Positions 45,630 to 56,083 of a stretch of 64,000 bases of DNA are shown piece by piece. The notes below the pieces were generated by a model, which was not told the DNA's origin, searched no databases, and saw nothing but the letters and a program-made list of their open reading frames with translations. The stretch's first letter is position 1; every line of letters begins with the position of its first letter. The position numbers were made by a program, and so were the translations under genes. Where the stretch lies: positions 62,001 through 126,000 of the forward strand of contig NZ_VTUX01000008.1 of assembly GCF_008370495.1 (NCBI RefSeq), written 5' to 3'. The DNA comes from Pseudohalioglobus sediminis. Lineage in GTDB: Bacteria; Pseudomonadota; Gammaproteobacteria; Pseudomonadales; Halieaceae.

Positions 45630-47117
45630 GTGAAATACAAAGACCTCCGCGAGTTCATCGCCGAACTGGAAAGGCGCGGTGACCTGGTTCGCATCAACAC
45701 CGAAGTCGACCCCAACCTGGAAATGACCGAAATCGCCGACCGCACCCTGCGCGCCGGCGGACCCGCCCTGCTGTTTGAAAATCCCAAAGGCTTCACCACG
45801 CCCGTGCTCGCCAACCTGTTTGGCACCGAGCAACGCGTGGCACTGGGCATGGGCGCGGAAGAAGTCAGCGCGTTGCGTGAAATTGGCGAACTGCTGGCCT
45901 ACTTGCGGCAACCGGATCCTCCCAAGGGCATGCGCGACCTCGTGGACAAGGCGCCGGTGCTGAAAAAAGTGCTGAATATGGGCCCGAAAATGGTGCGAAA
46001 CCCGCCGTGCCAGTATCACGCCGTGCAGGGAGCAGACGTCGACCTGTACCAGTTGCCTGTGCAAACCTGCTGGCCGGGTGACGCCGGCCCGCTGGTGACC
46101 TGGCCCCTGGTGATCACGCGAGGACCGGAAAAAGAACGCCAGAACCTCGGCATCTATCGAATGCAACTGATTGGCCGCAACAAGCTGATCATGCGCTGGC
46201 TGTCACATCGCGGAGGCGCGCTGGACTACCGCGACTGGCAGATCAAACACCCCGGTGAGCGCTACCCGGTGGCGATCGCGCTGGGTGCTGACCCGGCGAC
46301 AACGCTGGGCGCGGTAACGCCAGTACCGGATGGGATTTCCGAGTACGCCTTCGCCGGGCTGCTGCGCGGGGGCAAGACCGAGATAGCCGAGTGTTTTACA
46401 CCCCTGTGTCGCGAACACGGCCTGCAGGTACCGGCATCGGCCGAGTATATTCTGGAAGGTTACCTGGAGCCGGGAGAGATGGCGGATGAAGGCCCCTTCG
46501 GCGACCATACCGGTTACTACAACGAGGTAGAGCGCTTCCCGGTGTTCACCGTGGAGGCCATCACCCATCGCGAAAACCCCATTTATCACAGCACCTACAC
46601 CGGGCGGCCACCAGATGAGCCGGCGGTGCTGGGTGTGGCCCTGAACGAGGTCTTCGTACCGTTGCTGCAGAAACAGTTTCCGGAAATCGTCGACTTTTAC
46701 CTGCCTCCGGAGGGCTGCTCCTACCGCATGGCAGTAGTGACGATGCGCAAGGAGTACCCGGGGCACGCCAAGCGCGTCATGTTGGGCGTCTGGTCATTCC
46801 TGCGCCAGTTCATGTACACCAAGTTTGTCATCGTCACCGACGAAGACGTCAACGCCCGTGACTGGAAGGATGTGATCTGGGCCATGACCACGCGCATGGA
46901 CCCACGGCGCGACTGCGTTTTCGTGGACAATACGCCCATCGATTATCTCGACTTCGCCTCCCCGGTTGCCGGCCTCGGCTCCAAGGTGGGCTTCGATGCA
47001 ACCAACAAGTGGCCCGGCGAAACCGATCGCGAATGGGGTGAACCGATCATGATGGATGAGACGGTCAAAGCACGGGTGGATGCCATGTGGGATGAACTGG
47101 GTATAGAACCGGGCTAG
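45630..47117 (+). CDS. ubiD: 4-hydroxy-3-polyprenylbenzoate decarboxylase UbiD
   Basis: Prenylated-FMN decarboxylase of ubiquinone synthesis. The 495-residue protein aligns end to end with E. coli Ubi[51 protein letters not shown], and the E-R-E type site in [15 protein letters not shown]. The GTG at 45630 is chosen because the family begins with the sequence following it. No Shine-Dalgarno is evident, and its upstream region is filled with the repeat elements. Confidence 0.96.
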   Translation: MKYKDLREFIAELERRGDLVRINTEVDPNLEMTEIADRTLRAGGPALLFENPKGFTTPVLANLFGTEQRVALGMGAEEVSALREIGELLAYLRQPDPPKGMRDLVDKAPVLKKVLNMGPKMVRNPPCQYHAVQGADVDLYQLPVQTCWPGDAGPLVTWPLVITRGPEKERQNLGIYRMQLIGRNKLIMRWLSHRGGALDYRDWQIKHPGERYPVAIALGADPATTLGAVTPVPDGISEYAFAGLLRGGKTEIAECFTPLCREHGLQVPASAEYILEGYLEPGEMADEGPFGDHTGYYNEVERFPVFTVEAITHRENPIYHSTYTGRPPDEPAVLGVALNEVFVPLLQKQFPEIVDFYLPPEGCSYRMAVVTMRKEYPGHAKRVMLGVWSFLRQFMYTKFVIVTDEDVNARDWKDVIWAMTTRMDPRRDCVFVDNTPIDYLDFASPVAGLGSKVGFDATNKWPGETDREWGEPIMMDETVKARVDAMWDELGIEPG

Positions 47118-47215
47118 TTCGCCAGTCACCGGCCCGTGAGGCCGTGGTTGTCACCGCAGACCGGTAACAACACAGGCAAAAAACGCAGGCTGCAAAACAG
47201 CAGGGGCCTCGCGCT

Positions 47216-48454
47216 TCAGCTTTTTGCCTGCACGGCCGACCGCTCCGGCATCGGCAATTCCGGCAGCCCGGTTTCGCGTAACAGCAGACCCTCGCGGTAA
47301 TAGGCTCCGGCAACTTTCGGCTCGCCCAGCGCCACCAGCAGGCGACCCAGCTCGGCACAGACTTCCGCAGTGCGCTCCTGCCGGTAGCTGCGTTCAAAAT
47401 AATCTCGCGCCTTGCCCCAGAGCTCTCCGCGCGCGGCCAGGCGGCCCAGGGTCAACAGCAGTTGCGCGTCATCAGGGTGCGCGGGCAGCCAGGCCTCCGC
47501 GGTGGCCAACTGTTTGGCGCTGTCCTGCCCGACCACATAGCCATACTCGCGTACCAGGTTGCTGTCCCAGTGTTGCTTCAGGGCCCGCACGATGACCTTG
47601 TCCGCCGCGGCGTAATGCTCACCCTGCACCAGCAGGTCGACATAGGCATAGATCACAGCGGGATCATTCTTTAAATGCGTGGGCACCTTCTGCCAGACCC
47701 GCTGCAGTGCGCTGGCAGCATCCACGTCGACTGCACTCGCGCTCAATTTCTGCGTGTACACCTCGCGCTCGAGTTCTTCCAGTGCCTCGGGTGACATTAC
47801 CTTGTACTTCTTCAGCTCCGGCAGCAGCGCGGCCAGTTCCGGCCAGTCCTTGAGACCGTAGTACGCGCGGTGCAGGAGGTCCAGCACGTAGGGATGGCGA
47901 CCGGCATTGCGGCGCGCCCTGACCAGGGTGGCCAGCGCCTGCTCGTACTTGCCGGAGTGCAGGCGCAACTCGGCCTGGGTCAACTCGACGGCGATACCGG
48001 CTTCGGATTCGGCGTCCTCCGCGGCGCCCAGGTACTCACGCATCTTGTCCGGTTCATTCAGGCGGTAGCTGGAACGGGCTGCCATCAGGTAATTGATAAG
48101 TGGCGCCTCACTGTTCCTGGCACCGCGCAACAGCTGGCGTCTGGCGCGAGTCCAGTTGCCCTCGATATAGCTGATCAGGCCGCGCGTGGTAAGACGCGAC
48201 GAGGCCCGCGCCCTGCGTCCACTCACCCAGCTGGTCAGCGATTGCTGGCCACCCACGAGGCGCCGGATCAGGCGCACCACCAGGTAGATCAGCAGTGTAA
48301 ATACGGTGAGCAATACCACGCCAACCCAGAGGCTGGTTTCCACCGTGTAGTTACCGTAAGCGACCAGTACGTAGCCCGGGTCGGTCTCGATGATGGCGAC
48401 CACACCGACCCCGGCCAGCAGGGCGATGAGTACCAGTATGAATAACCTGCGCAT
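47216..48454 (-). CDS. hemY: HemY family protein (heme biosynthesis operon)
   Basis: A 412-residue inner-membrane protein: two N-terminal membrane helices (residues 1-65), then a TPR-like helical domain facing the cytosol or periplasm. The early GDPGYVLVAYGNY-type motif appears as ETDPGYVLVAYGNYTVETS, typical of HemY. It ends the hemCDXY run. Its biochemical role is not settled; it is not the protoporphyrinogen oxidase of Bacillus with the same name. Confidence 0.92.
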   Translation of the reverse strand: MRRLFILVLIALLAGVGVVAIIETDPGYVLVAYGNYTVETSLWVGVVLLTVFTLLIYLVVRLIRRLVGGQQSLTSWVSGRRARASSRLTTRGLISYIEGNWTRARRQLLRGARNSEAPLINYLMAARSSYRLNEPDKMREYLGAAEDAESEAGIAVELTQAELRLHSGKYEQALATLVRARRNAGRHPYVLDLLHRAYYGLKDWPELAALLPELKKYKVMSPEALEELEREVYTQKLSASAVDVDAASALQRVWQKVPTHLKNDPAVIYAYVDLLVQGEHYAAADKVIVRALKQHWDSNLVREYGYVVGQDSAKQLATAEAWLPAHPDDAQLLLTLGRLAARGELWGKARDYFERSYRQERTAEVCAELGRLLVALGEPKVAGAYYREGLLLRETGLPELPMPERSAVQAKS

Positions 48455-48457
48455 GGC

Positions 48458-49651
48458 TTATTCGGCGCCTCCCTGTTGCAGGCGCTTCTTCACAGCCTGG
48501 TCCAAGGCATTCAGGGAACGCGACAGATCAGGCATGACTACCTGGATGGTCTGGCCTTCAAGACTGGTTATTTCCCTGGCCATGGCCCGCGCAGCAGCTT
48601 CATCCGTATCGAAGAACTGTGCCACCCAGTGCTGGGCGCGTTGCAGGCTTTCGGCATACAGGGTCTGGTTACCGGACAACAGGGCTACCTGCGCCTGCTC
48701 CAGTAACATGCGCAGATTCTGCCGCACCAGCCCTTCCCACTGCGGATCCATCAGTGCCTGCATCGGCACGTCACGACGACGGATCACGATGTAGTCGGAC
48801 AGTTTACTGGCCGCTTCTTCGTAGCCGCGCTGCAAGCGCACCTGCCAGTCATCAGCGGCTTCGAGTTCCGGCCGCTGTTCCTGCTCGGGTAGCTGGAAAA
48901 TACGCAATTGACCCGCCTGCTCCACAAGGGCGGACAGACGCAGATAGATACCTTCTACATCGACCTGGGGCACCGCGCGCAATGCGGCCTGCTCCGCTGC
49001 CACCGCGGCGCGCACCTCGTGCAGGCTGCTGTCGTCCAGTTGCCGGAGAATGGCGTCTGCGCTTTGCAGCAGTGCCAGTGCCGATTCCGTGTCGCGCGCC
49101 ATCAACACGCGCTGGTTGGCCAGGCGCAGCAGGTACTGGGCTTCGGCGCGCAACCAACTCTCGTGGTCATTGGCACTGAAGGCGGCGATCTGCTCGCCCT
49201 GCCGTTGTAACTGTTCTTCCAGGGTGCCCAGCTCCGCGGCCTGTTGCTGCACATCCGCCTGCGTTGACTGCACAGCACCGTTCAGCTCAGCCTGCAGCTT
49301 GCGCTCCAGTGCCTGCAATTCTGCCTGTTCACCCCCGGCAACAGACTCCAGCTCACTGATGCGCTGCAGCAGCGCCTGCTCCCTGAACAGCGCCTGCTGC
49401 ACCGACCAGGCCGCCGCACCGGCCAGCACCAGTATGAGTAACAGGGCCAACCACGCCACCAGGGAGGAACCGCCCTTCTTTGCCGGAGGCGGGGCCTGGG
49501 GCGGTGGCGCAGCACTGGGCCGGGCTTCCGGCGCGGGTGGCGCAGAGGCCGTGGTAACGCCGGTGCTGTCATCCTGGCCGGTGGCATCACTCGCGCCCTG
49601 TTCGGCGGTGGCCGGGGCTGACTCGGATGGCTTGTCTTTGTCTTCGCTCAC
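48458..49651 (-). CDS. hemX: HemX family membrane protein
   Basis: A 397-residue protein with a Pro/Ala/Ser-rich N-terminus, one membrane helix (SLVAWLALLLILVLAGAAA) and a long coiled-coil region. It matches HemX, annotated elsewhere as a uroporphyrinogen-III methyltransferase-like protein without proof. The GTG at 49651 is chosen because GGAGA lies 8 bp upstream and the start follows the hemD stop by 4 bp. It ends 3 bp before hemY. Confidence 0.88.
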   Translation of the reverse strand: MSEDKDKPSESAPATAEQGASDATGQDDSTGVTTASAPPAPEARPSAAPPPQAPPPAKKGGSSLVAWLALLLILVLAGAAAWSVQQALFREQALLQRISELESVAGGEQAELQALERKLQAELNGAVQSTQADVQQQAAELGTLEEQLQRQGEQIAAFSANDHESWLRAEAQYLLRLANQRVLMARDTESALALLQSADAILRQLDDSSLHEVRAAVAAEQAALRAVPQVDVEGIYLRLSALVEQAGQLRIFQLPEQEQRPELEAADDWQVRLQRGYEEAASKLSDYIVIRRRDVPMQALMDPQWEGLVRQNLRMLLEQAQVALLSGNQTLYAESLQRAQHWVAQFFDTDEAAARAMAREITSLEGQTIQVVMPDLSRSLNALDQAVKKRLQQGGAE

Positions 49652-49655
49652 TCTT

Positions 49656-50423
49656 TTATTCTCCAACTCGCCTCTGCAGCAATGCCTCCAGCATGGCACC
49701 GTCTGACGCATTAGCGGCTGTGGTGACATGACTGAAACCCGCTTCCTGCGCCTCTCCCGCTACGCGGTCCGAGGGCACGATAAGGTTGATATCCCTAAAC
49801 TTAGTGGTTTCTTTGTCGCTAAGCAACGTCAGCATATTGTTCAATCCCTCGCCGCTACTGATCAGCACCGCCCGCACGCCCTGGGATTGCAACAGTTCTG
49901 CCAGCCTGCCCGCGGGCAAATCCGGGCACCGGCGCTGGTAACAAGCGAGTTGATCAACCCTGGCACCGCGTTCTGCGAGCACGTCCCGCAGCGTCTGCCG
50001 GCCACCCACGCCCTTTACCAGCAGTACGCTATCACCCTCGGGCTGTTGCAGTTCGGGCAACGCCAGCAAACCCTCGCTGGTCATTTTTTGGCCAGGCGTC
50101 AGCGGGCACAGCCCGCGCTCGCGCAATAGCGCCGCCGTGGAATCGCCAATGGCATACCAGTTCAACCCGGTCGGCAACTGTGGCCAGTAGTTGTCTATCA
50201 CTTCAAGGCCGAAGCGAACCGCGTTGGCGCTGATAAAAATCACGTGCTGGTACTGGTCCAGATTCTGCACATGCTGCCGTGCAGCGGCGGGCAAGACCTC
50301 AACAGGCCGCAACAAGAGCAGTGGCTGGTGTACGCCGCGCCAGCCATTGCGCGCCAGCGCCGACAGCAACGGCCCCGCCTGTCCTTCCGGGCGGGTTACC
50401 AGGACCACGGACTCAGTCGCCAT
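49656..50423 (-). CDS. hemD: Uroporphyrinogen-III synthase HemD
   Basis: Cyclises hydroxymethylbilane to uroporphyrinogen III. The 255-residue protein shows the family's two Rossmann-like lobes: [45 protein letters not shown] and [15 protein letters not shown] at 50423 lies within the end of hemC, an 11-bp overlap that suggests coupling. Low general conservation is normal for HemD. Confidence 0.92.
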   Translation of the reverse strand: MATESVVLVTRPEGQAGPLLSALARNGWRGVHQPLLLLRPVEVLPAAARQHVQNLDQYQHVIFISANAVRFGLEVIDNYWPQLPTGLNWYAIGDSTAALLRERGLCPLTPGQKMTSEGLLALPELQQPEGDSVLLVKGVGGRQTLRDVLAERGARVDQLACYQRRCPDLPAGRLAELLQSQGVRAVLISSGEGLNNMLTLLSDKETTKFRDINLIVPSDRVAGEAQEAGFSHVTTAANASDGAMLEALLQRRVGE

Positions 50424-51345
50424 AGACTTCGGCGAGGATTGCTCCCGCGCCCTGCTGCAGCAGCGCTTCGGCAACGCTGATGCCAAGGGCTTCCGCATCG
50501 GCAGGCTCCGCCCGGCCCTCTGCGCGCAGCAGCTGCGATCCATCCGGCCGCCCTACCAGCCCGCGCAATAGCAGTTGCCCGTCCGCGAGATGCTGGGCAA
50601 AACAGGCGATAGGCACCTGGCAGCCACCATTGAGATGTTTGTTCAGGGCGCGCTCGGCAGTCACTCGCTGGGCAGTGGGCTCGTGATGCAAGGCCTGCAG
50701 CAGGGACAGGCCCTCGTCATCATCGGCGCGCAACTCGATGCCCACAGCGCCCTGGCCGCCGGCGGGCAATGAATCATCTACGGAAATGCTGTCGGCAATA
50801 CGGGCGGCAAAACCCAGGCGAATCAATCCGGCGGATGCCAGGATGATAGCGTCGTACTCACCGTCATCGAGTTTGCGCAGGCGTGTATTCACATTCCCGC
50901 GCAGGAAGCGCACTTCCAGGTCAGGGCGTCGGGCGCGCAGCTGGCACTCCCGGCGCAGGCTGGATGTACCGACGACCGCACCTGCGGGCAGCTGTTCGAG
51001 GGAGTCATACCGATTGCTGACGAAGGCGTCAGTCGGGTCTTCGCGCTCACAGATCACGCCCAGACCCAGGCCGTTAGGAAATTCCATGGGCACATCTTTC
51101 ATCGAGTGCACGGCAATGTCTGCTCTGCCGTCCAGCAGCGCGGTCTCCAGCTCCTTCACGAACAAGCCCTTGCCGCCCACTTTAGCCAGCGGCACATCGA
51201 GCAGCTGGTCGCCCCGTGACGTCATCCCGAGCAGCTGCACTTCCAGGTCGGGGTGAGCGCGCTTCAGCGCATCGCGCACGTATTCCGCCTGCCACAAGGC
51301 CAGCGGACTTTCCCTGGTGGCAATGGTGAGTGTACGGCTGGGCAT
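50413..51345 (-). CDS. hemC: Porphobilinogen deaminase HemC
   Basis: Builds hydroxymethylbilane from four porphobilinogens. The 310-residue protein has [17 protein letters not shown], the catalytic SMKDVP region, SSLRRECQL, and the dipyrromethane-binding Cys in [10 protein letters not shown]. It follows algR on the same strand after a 64-bp gap, the same order as in Pseudomonas. Confidence 0.97.
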   Translation of the reverse strand: MPSRTLTIATRESPLALWQAEYVRDALKRAHPDLEVQLLGMTSRGDQLLDVPLAKVGGKGLFVKELETALLDGRADIAVHSMKDVPMEFPNGLGLGVICEREDPTDAFVSNRYDSLEQLPAGAVVGTSSLRRECQLRARRPDLEVRFLRGNVNTRLRKLDDGEYDAIILASAGLIRLGFAARIADSISVDDSLPAGGQGAVGIELRADDDEGLSLLQALHHEPTAQRVTAERALNKHLNGGCQVPIACFAQHLADGQLLLRGLVGRPDGSQLLRAEGRAEPADAEALGISVAEALLQQGAGAILAEVYGD

Positions 51346-51409
51346 GAATCGGGTTCCTTGATAGCTGCGCTCGGGGGAACGCCAATCATATCACTACGGC
51401 GGCTACCGT

Positions 51410-52144
51410 TCAGCGTTCGGCCAGGCGTTGCTTGACCGCACTGAGGTGGCGCCTGCTGATAGCGGGCTGCAGCTGCAGGCCATCGAGCACCACCCGCCAA
51501 CTGCCGTCTTCGCCCTTTTCCAGGCGCTCTACGTAGCGCAGTGCCACCAGGGCATTGCGGTGCACGCGAATAAACTGGCCGGAAAACTCCTGCTCCAGTT
51601 CTTTCAATGTCTCAGGCAGGAGCAGTTCCAGTTCGGCAGACATTGCGGTCACGTACTTCTGGCCCGCCACGAAACAGCGCACCGCATCCACCGGCATCGA
51701 TTCGAAACCACGGTGGGTGTGGCTGCTGATGGTGCGCCGGGCATCATCACCCGCATCTGCCTGTTGCAGACTGGCCAGTTGCAGACGGTTCACCCTTCCC
51801 GCTGCGTTCAGCGCGCGCTGCAGTTCACTCTCGCGCACGGGTTTCAAGAGGTAGGCAATGGCCTGGTGCTGCAGCGCCTGCAGAGCGTATTCATCGTAAG
51901 CGGTACAGAAAACAATCGCTGGCGGCGACGGCTGCTGATCAAGCTGCGCGGCCACTTCGATTCCGTCCATGCGCGGCATACGGATGTCCAGCAGTACCAG
52001 GTCAGGCTCTTCCTCGGCCACCATCTGCAGGGCCTGTGCGCCATCGGCTGCCTGCAGGCAACACGCCTCGGGCTCGACCCGCTGCAACAGGCGCAGCAGA
52101 CGCTCGCGCGCCAGCTGCTCATCGTCAACGATCAGGATCTTCAC
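51410..52144 (-). CDS. algR: LytTR-type response regulator AlgR
   Basis: A 244-residue response regulator. Receiver domain: ILIVDDEQLARERL, phospho-acceptor Asp in VLLDIRMPRMDG. A LytTR DNA-binding domain follows, with FIRVHRNALVALRYVE. The GTG start overlaps the algZ stop as GTGA, which fixes the start and couples the pair. In Pseudomonas AlgR controls alginate and pilus genes; here targets are unknown. Confidence 0.92.
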   Translation of the reverse strand: MKILIVDDEQLARERLLRLLQRVEPEACCLQAADGAQALQMVAEEEPDLVLLDIRMPRMDGIEVAAQLDQQPSPPAIVFCTAYDEYALQALQHQAIAYLLKPVRESELQRALNAAGRVNRLQLASLQQADAGDDARRTISSHTHRGFESMPVDAVRCFVAGQKYVTAMSAELELLLPETLKELEQEFSGQFIRVHRNALVALRYVERLEKGEDGSWRVVLDGLQLQPAISRRHLSAVKQRLAER

Positions 52145-53202
52145 TGCGACGGTTCCATCCTGTAGTTCAGCCGCACCCGGAAACATCCCCCGGAGGGATC
52201 AACCTGCAGACCAGCCTCGTCGCCGTACAGTCCCTGCAGTCGCTGCTCCACGTTTGCCAGTGCCATCTGGTTGCCCGTTCTCGCATCCGCGCCCTCGGGC
52301 ACGGGATTTTCCACCTGCGCGTACACCGTATCGCCTTCGCGTCCGAGATCGACCCTGATCGTGCCGCCCTCGGGCAAGCGTGCGATGCCGTGGTATACCG
52401 CATTTTCTACCAGCGGCTGCAGTACCAGGCTGGGCATGGCCAGCTCACGCAAGCCATCCTGCACCTGCCAGTGCACGGCGAGCCGGTCTCCCAGCCGCAG
52501 TTGCTCGATGCCCAGGTACAGCTCGCAGAGACGCAGCTCGTCCGCAACCGTGGTCACGCCGCGACTTTCCTTGAGACTGGCGCGAAACAACTCCGCCAGG
52601 TCCTCTACCGCCTGCTCCGCCGCATCCGGTCGCGACACGATGAGGCTGGCAATACTGTTGAGCGTATTGAACAGGAAGTGCGGGCGAATACGTGCACGCA
52701 GGGAATCGAGCCGCGCCTGCAACTCCATCTGTCGCTGCTGCAGCAACTGGTGCTGGAGGAAGAAGTAACGCAGGATAATCCCGCCAAGCACCAGAGAGAT
52801 CATGACGTTGCGCAGTACCCACCAGGGTGACTCGCCACCCCCTGAGAGCCAGGGGAAAAAATGCAGGACCAGCGCACTGGAAAGCGCAGTGACCGAGGCG
52901 ATCAGCCCCAGGCTGATGGCGGTAGCCGCGACCAGGTTGAGACGGCTCATCAGCGCCCGGCTCCGGCACATCAGCAGTGCGCTTAACAACACTACCCATT
53001 GCACGAACAGCGAGCAGGTGGCCAGCAGATCCCAGTCGAAAGCGGGCAGCGCGCTGCTGGCGAGGGTATAGACCATCACCATCAGCTGGGCCAGCAGGAT
53101 CATCATTAACACCGGTCGAGAAGCGCACAGGTCGGGGATGAAAAACTCCCCCAGTGCTGTCGTTTCCTGCTCTCGATCCCGGTCAGCCCGCGCTGGCTGC
53201 AT
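52141..53202 (-). CDS. algZ: Sensor histidine kinase AlgZ/FimS-like
   Basis: A 353-residue membrane kinase of the LytS/His_kinase group. About four membrane helices are followed by the phospho-acceptor segment [15 protein letters not shown] and an ATPase domain with [16 protein letters not shown] at 53202 is preferred over an upstream TTG since GAGGGG precedes it. It forms a coupled pair with algR and diverges from argH, as in Pseudomonas. Confidence 0.9.
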   Translation of the reverse strand: MQPARADRDREQETTALGEFFIPDLCASRPVLMMILLAQLMVMVYTLASSALPAFDWDLLATCSLFVQWVVLLSALLMCRSRALMSRLNLVAATAISLGLIASVTALSSALVLHFFPWLSGGGESPWWVLRNVMISLVLGGIILRYFFLQHQLLQQRQMELQARLDSLRARIRPHFLFNTLNSIASLIVSRPDAAEQAVEDLAELFRASLKESRGVTTVADELRLCELYLGIEQLRLGDRLAVHWQVQDGLRELAMPSLVLQPLVENAVYHGIARLPEGGTIRVDLGREGDTVYAQVENPVPEGADARTGNQMALANVEQRLQGLYGDEAGLQVDPSGGCFRVRLNYRMEPSQ

Positions 53203-53226
53203 AGACGCGTCCCCTCGTGTCTTAGC

Positions 53227-53235
53227 TGGTATACT
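53227..53235 (+). promoter_or_regulatory. Extended -10 promoter for argH
   Basis: TGGTATACT has a good extended -10 form, in the 106-bp divergent gap between algZ and argH, and would give a leader of about 65 nt. The -35 region is poor. Confidence 0.45.
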
Positions 53236-53308
53236 TGCATCCCTTCGTGGCCCGGACAAGGTAAAAAGTCACGCCGGGCCAGGCAGTCGTTCAGCAACAG
53301 GATCTCAA

Positions 53309-54706
53309 ATGAGCAAGCAACAGGACACCAGTAAACTCTGGGGTGGACGCTTCAGCGAGCCCACCGACAGCTTCGTGCAACGCTTCACCGCCTCGGTGGA
53401 TTTCGACCAGCGCATGGCGGCAGAGGATATCGCCGGGTCGCTCGCCCACGCGAATATGTTGTGCGCCGTTGGCGTGCTCAGCGAAGATGAGTTGGGCCAG
53501 ATACAGGCAGGGCTGGCCACAGTGCAACGTGAAATCGACGACGGCACCTTCGCCTGGTCGGTGGAACTGGAAGACGTGCACATGAACATCGAGGCCCGGC
53601 TGACGGAATTGATCGGCGTGACCGGCAAGAAGCTGCACACCGGGCGCTCCCGCAACGACCAGGTGGCCACCGATATACGGCTCTACCTGCGCGCAGCCAT
53701 CGACCAGATTGCCACCGAGCTGACCCGCCTGCAGGAAGGCACTATCGCGCTGGCCGCGGAAAACACCGACACCATCATGCCGGGATTCACCCATCTGCAG
53801 ACGGCACAGCCGGTGTCCTTTGGCCACCACCTGCTGGCCTGGAATGAAATGCTGGAACGCGACCATGGCCGCCTGATGGATTGCCGGGCACGCATGAACC
53901 AGTCGCCCCTGGGCGCGGCCGCCCTCGCCGGCACCACCTACCCTATCGACCGCGAACAAACCGCTGCGGCACTGGGTTTCGACAAGCCCACCGAAAACTC
54001 CCTGGACTCGGTGTCCGACCGGGACTTCGCAATCGAATTCTGCGCCTTTGCCTCACTGCTGATGACGCATCTCTCGAGAATGTCCGAGGAACTGGTGATC
54101 TGGACATCGGCGCAGTTCAATTTTATCGAGCTGCCAGACCGCTTCTGTACTGGCTCTTCCATCATGCCGCAGAAAAAGAACCCGGACGTACCGGAACTGG
54201 TGCGCGGTAAGGTCGGCCGCGTCAACGGCCACCTGATCTCGCTGTTGACGCTGATGAAGAGCCAGCCGCTGGCCTACAACAAGGACAACCAGGAAGACAA
54301 GGAACCCCTGTTCGATACCGTCGATACGGTGCTGGACTGCCTGCGCGCCTTCGCTGACATGGTGCCGGCGATCAAACCGAGAGCGCAGCAGATGCGCGAG
54401 GCGGCACGCAGTGGCTTTTCCACCGCCACCGATCTCGCCGACTACCTGGTGGGACTGGGCCTGCCCTTCCGCGACGCCCACGAGGTAGTGGGAAAAGCAG
54501 TGGCACACGGTGTGGAGACGGGTCTGGACCTGGCGGAAATGGAACTGGCCACGCTGCAGGGTTTCTGCCCGGACATCGGTGAGGACGTGTTTGAGGTGCT
54601 GACTCTCGAGGGGTCAATCAGCGCGCGCGACCACCTCGGCGGCACCGCACCAAATCAGGTTGCCGCCGCGGCGCGGCGGGCCAGGGAGCGTCTGCAGTCG
54701 CGTTAA
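53309..54706 (+). CDS. argH: Argininosuccinate lyase ArgH
   Basis: Last step of arginine synthesis, releasing fumarate. The 465-residue protein begins [18 protein letters not shown] and contains [38 protein letters not shown] and the fumarase-family signature [15 protein letters not shown] at 53309 is the standard start. It is followed by the repeat-rich gap. Confidence 0.97.
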   Translation: MSKQQDTSKLWGGRFSEPTDSFVQRFTASVDFDQRMAAEDIAGSLAHANMLCAVGVLSEDELGQIQAGLATVQREIDDGTFAWSVELEDVHMNIEARLTELIGVTGKKLHTGRSRNDQVATDIRLYLRAAIDQIATELTRLQEGTIALAAENTDTIMPGFTHLQTAQPVSFGHHLLAWNEMLERDHGRLMDCRARMNQSPLGAAALAGTTYPIDREQTAAALGFDKPTENSLDSVSDRDFAIEFCAFASLLMTHLSRMSEELVIWTSAQFNFIELPDRFCTGSSIMPQKKNPDVPELVRGKVGRVNGHLISLLTLMKSQPLAYNKDNQEDKEPLFDTVDTVLDCLRAFADMVPAIKPRAQQMREAARSGFSTATDLADYLVGLGLPFRDAHEVVGKAVAHGVETGLDLAEMELATLQGFCPDIGEDVFEVLTLEGSISARDHLGGTAPNQVAAAARRARERLQSR

Positions 54707-54741
54707 TTTAGTTAATTTGGTTGATTTGAGACCCGGCCATC

Positions 54742-54861
54742 AGGGCAGAAGATACCCTGTCGGGACCGGCAAAAGGCGTCATCCATGACAGCCTCGGGTT
54801 CCCGGAACGCCGGCCGTGCCTTCCATGGCCTCACACGCCCCGCCAGAGTATCTTCTGCCCT
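54742..54861 (-). repeat. GGA-loop inverted-arm element, copy E
   Basis: 120 bp with 23-bp arms (54742-54764 and 54839-54861; 21 matching, the outer 14 perfect). On the minus strand the interior reads GCCATGGAAGGC, then CGGCCGGCG..TCCGGG as in copy A, then GTCA-TGGA-TGAC and TTTTGCCGGTCCC. The stem GTCA/TGAC replaces the usual GCCA/TGGC, a paired change. Confidence 0.75.
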
Positions 54862-54930
54862 TATGTCCTAGTACGGAATCTCCACAGGCAGTTAAAGGGT
54901 TGCGAGGCTGCTGAACATGTCGATGCAGCG

Positions 54931-55041
54931 CGCAGGGCGCCACGGGCCATGACGGGGCGTGCGGCGCCATGGAGGGCGCCGCCCGAGGCTGTCATGGACG
55001 ACGCTGTTTGCCGGTCCCGGCATGGCCCGTGGCGTCCTGCG
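54931..55041 (+). repeat. GGA-loop inverted-arm element, copy F
   Basis: 111 bp with 21-bp arms (54931-54951 and 55021-55041; 20 matching). The interior has GGCGCC-ATGGAG-GGCGCC, then GTCA-TGGA-CGAC and CGCTGTTTGCCGGTCCC. It sits 69 bp after copy E in the opposite orientation. The two share a strongly similar interior but unrelated arms. Confidence 0.75.
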
Positions 55042-55078
55042 TGCGTGAGTACGGCACACAACCCATCAGACCCAAAAG

Positions 55079-56083
55079 TCAGTGTGGCGCATACCTCAGG
55101 CTGGCCTGGAAAGTGACATCCGGCGCCGTCTCCACCTGCACATCCTCGATAACGCTGAAGTCCACTGACCAGCGCTCGGCGAAGCGCCAGCGCGCGCCGA
55201 AGGTCAGCATAATCGCGTCGTCGCCTACACCATCGATGTCACTGTCCATAGGCGCGGCGTTAGCATCCACCTGGGCGAGCAGGGACCAGGCCTGCGCGAG
55301 GCGCCAGTCCAGGCTGAGCCCGGCAAACCACAAGTCCCGTTCCTGCGTTTGCGCAACCAGGTCGCTCTGCCCGGCGCGCAGGTATCCGACCTGGCCATGC
55401 CAGCGCAGCGGCAGGTCTGACTGCTGGTCGCCCGAGAAACGCAGGGCGATAAAAGCATCTTCGGCGCCGCTGCCAAGGAACTCGTCCTCGTCGCCGCTGG
55501 CGAATTTGTAGCCCAGGGCGACAGACGCTGACGACGAGCTGTCACCGTAGAAGCGGTAACTCAGGGACAGCGTGGCGTCGCCCAGTCCCGAGCTGTCGTC
55601 CTGCAGTGAGAACTGGTCAGCCCCCTGGTAACGGTAGTCCAGCAGGTCCCTGGGCACGTCGGAGCGCCCGCCGTCGGACATACCCCAGAAGTCATGCCAG
55701 TTGTCGATCAGGGAATCGAGGTGTCCACCGCTGTGGTCCAGCCAGGGCACCTCGAGCTGGAGGTCCCAGTCATGACCCAGGGCATAACGCACTTCCAGCG
55801 CCAGGCGCGCGGTTTCACCGTCGAAATTCAGCAGCTCCCGGGCGTTGGCCTCCGCCACGTAATGACTGGCAATGCTGCCGTGCGCGGCAAACGCCCAACT
55901 GCCTGCGGGGCCGATGTCAGCGCTGCGCTGGGAGGGCAGGCCAAACAGGCCTGCCACGGGGCTCAGGTTCTTGGCGTACAAGGGCTCACTCGCCTGCGTC
56001 ATCGTGGACACGCCGGCGAACAACAGGGCCAGCGGCCAGGCCCGCAGGGATGGGGCGCAGACCGATCCAATGATCATGGCCAT
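55079..56083 (-). CDS. DUF3187-family exported protein
   Basis: A 334-residue exported protein with a signal peptide ending near MTQASEP, then LYAKNLSPVAGLFGLPSQR, typical of DUF3187. The remainder has alternating patterns of an outer-membrane beta-barrel and ends in YAPH. Function unknown. The start overlaps the end of cyaY by 10 bp, so the two are likely co-transcribed; ATG at 56077 is an alternative. Confidence 0.75.
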   Translation of the reverse strand: MAMIIGSVCAPSLRAWPLALLFAGVSTMTQASEPLYAKNLSPVAGLFGLPSQRSADIGPAGSWAFAAHGSIASHYVAEANARELLNFDGETARLALEVRYALGHDWDLQLEVPWLDHSGGHLDSLIDNWHDFWGMSDGGRSDVPRDLLDYRYQGADQFSLQDDSSGLGDATLSLSYRFYGDSSSSASVALGYKFASGDEDEFLGSGAEDAFIALRFSGDQQSDLPLRWHGQVGYLRAGQSDLVAQTQERDLWFAGLSLDWRLAQAWSLLAQVDANAAPMDSDIDGVGDDAIMLTFGARWRFAERWSVDFSVIEDVQVETAPDVTFQASLRYAPH

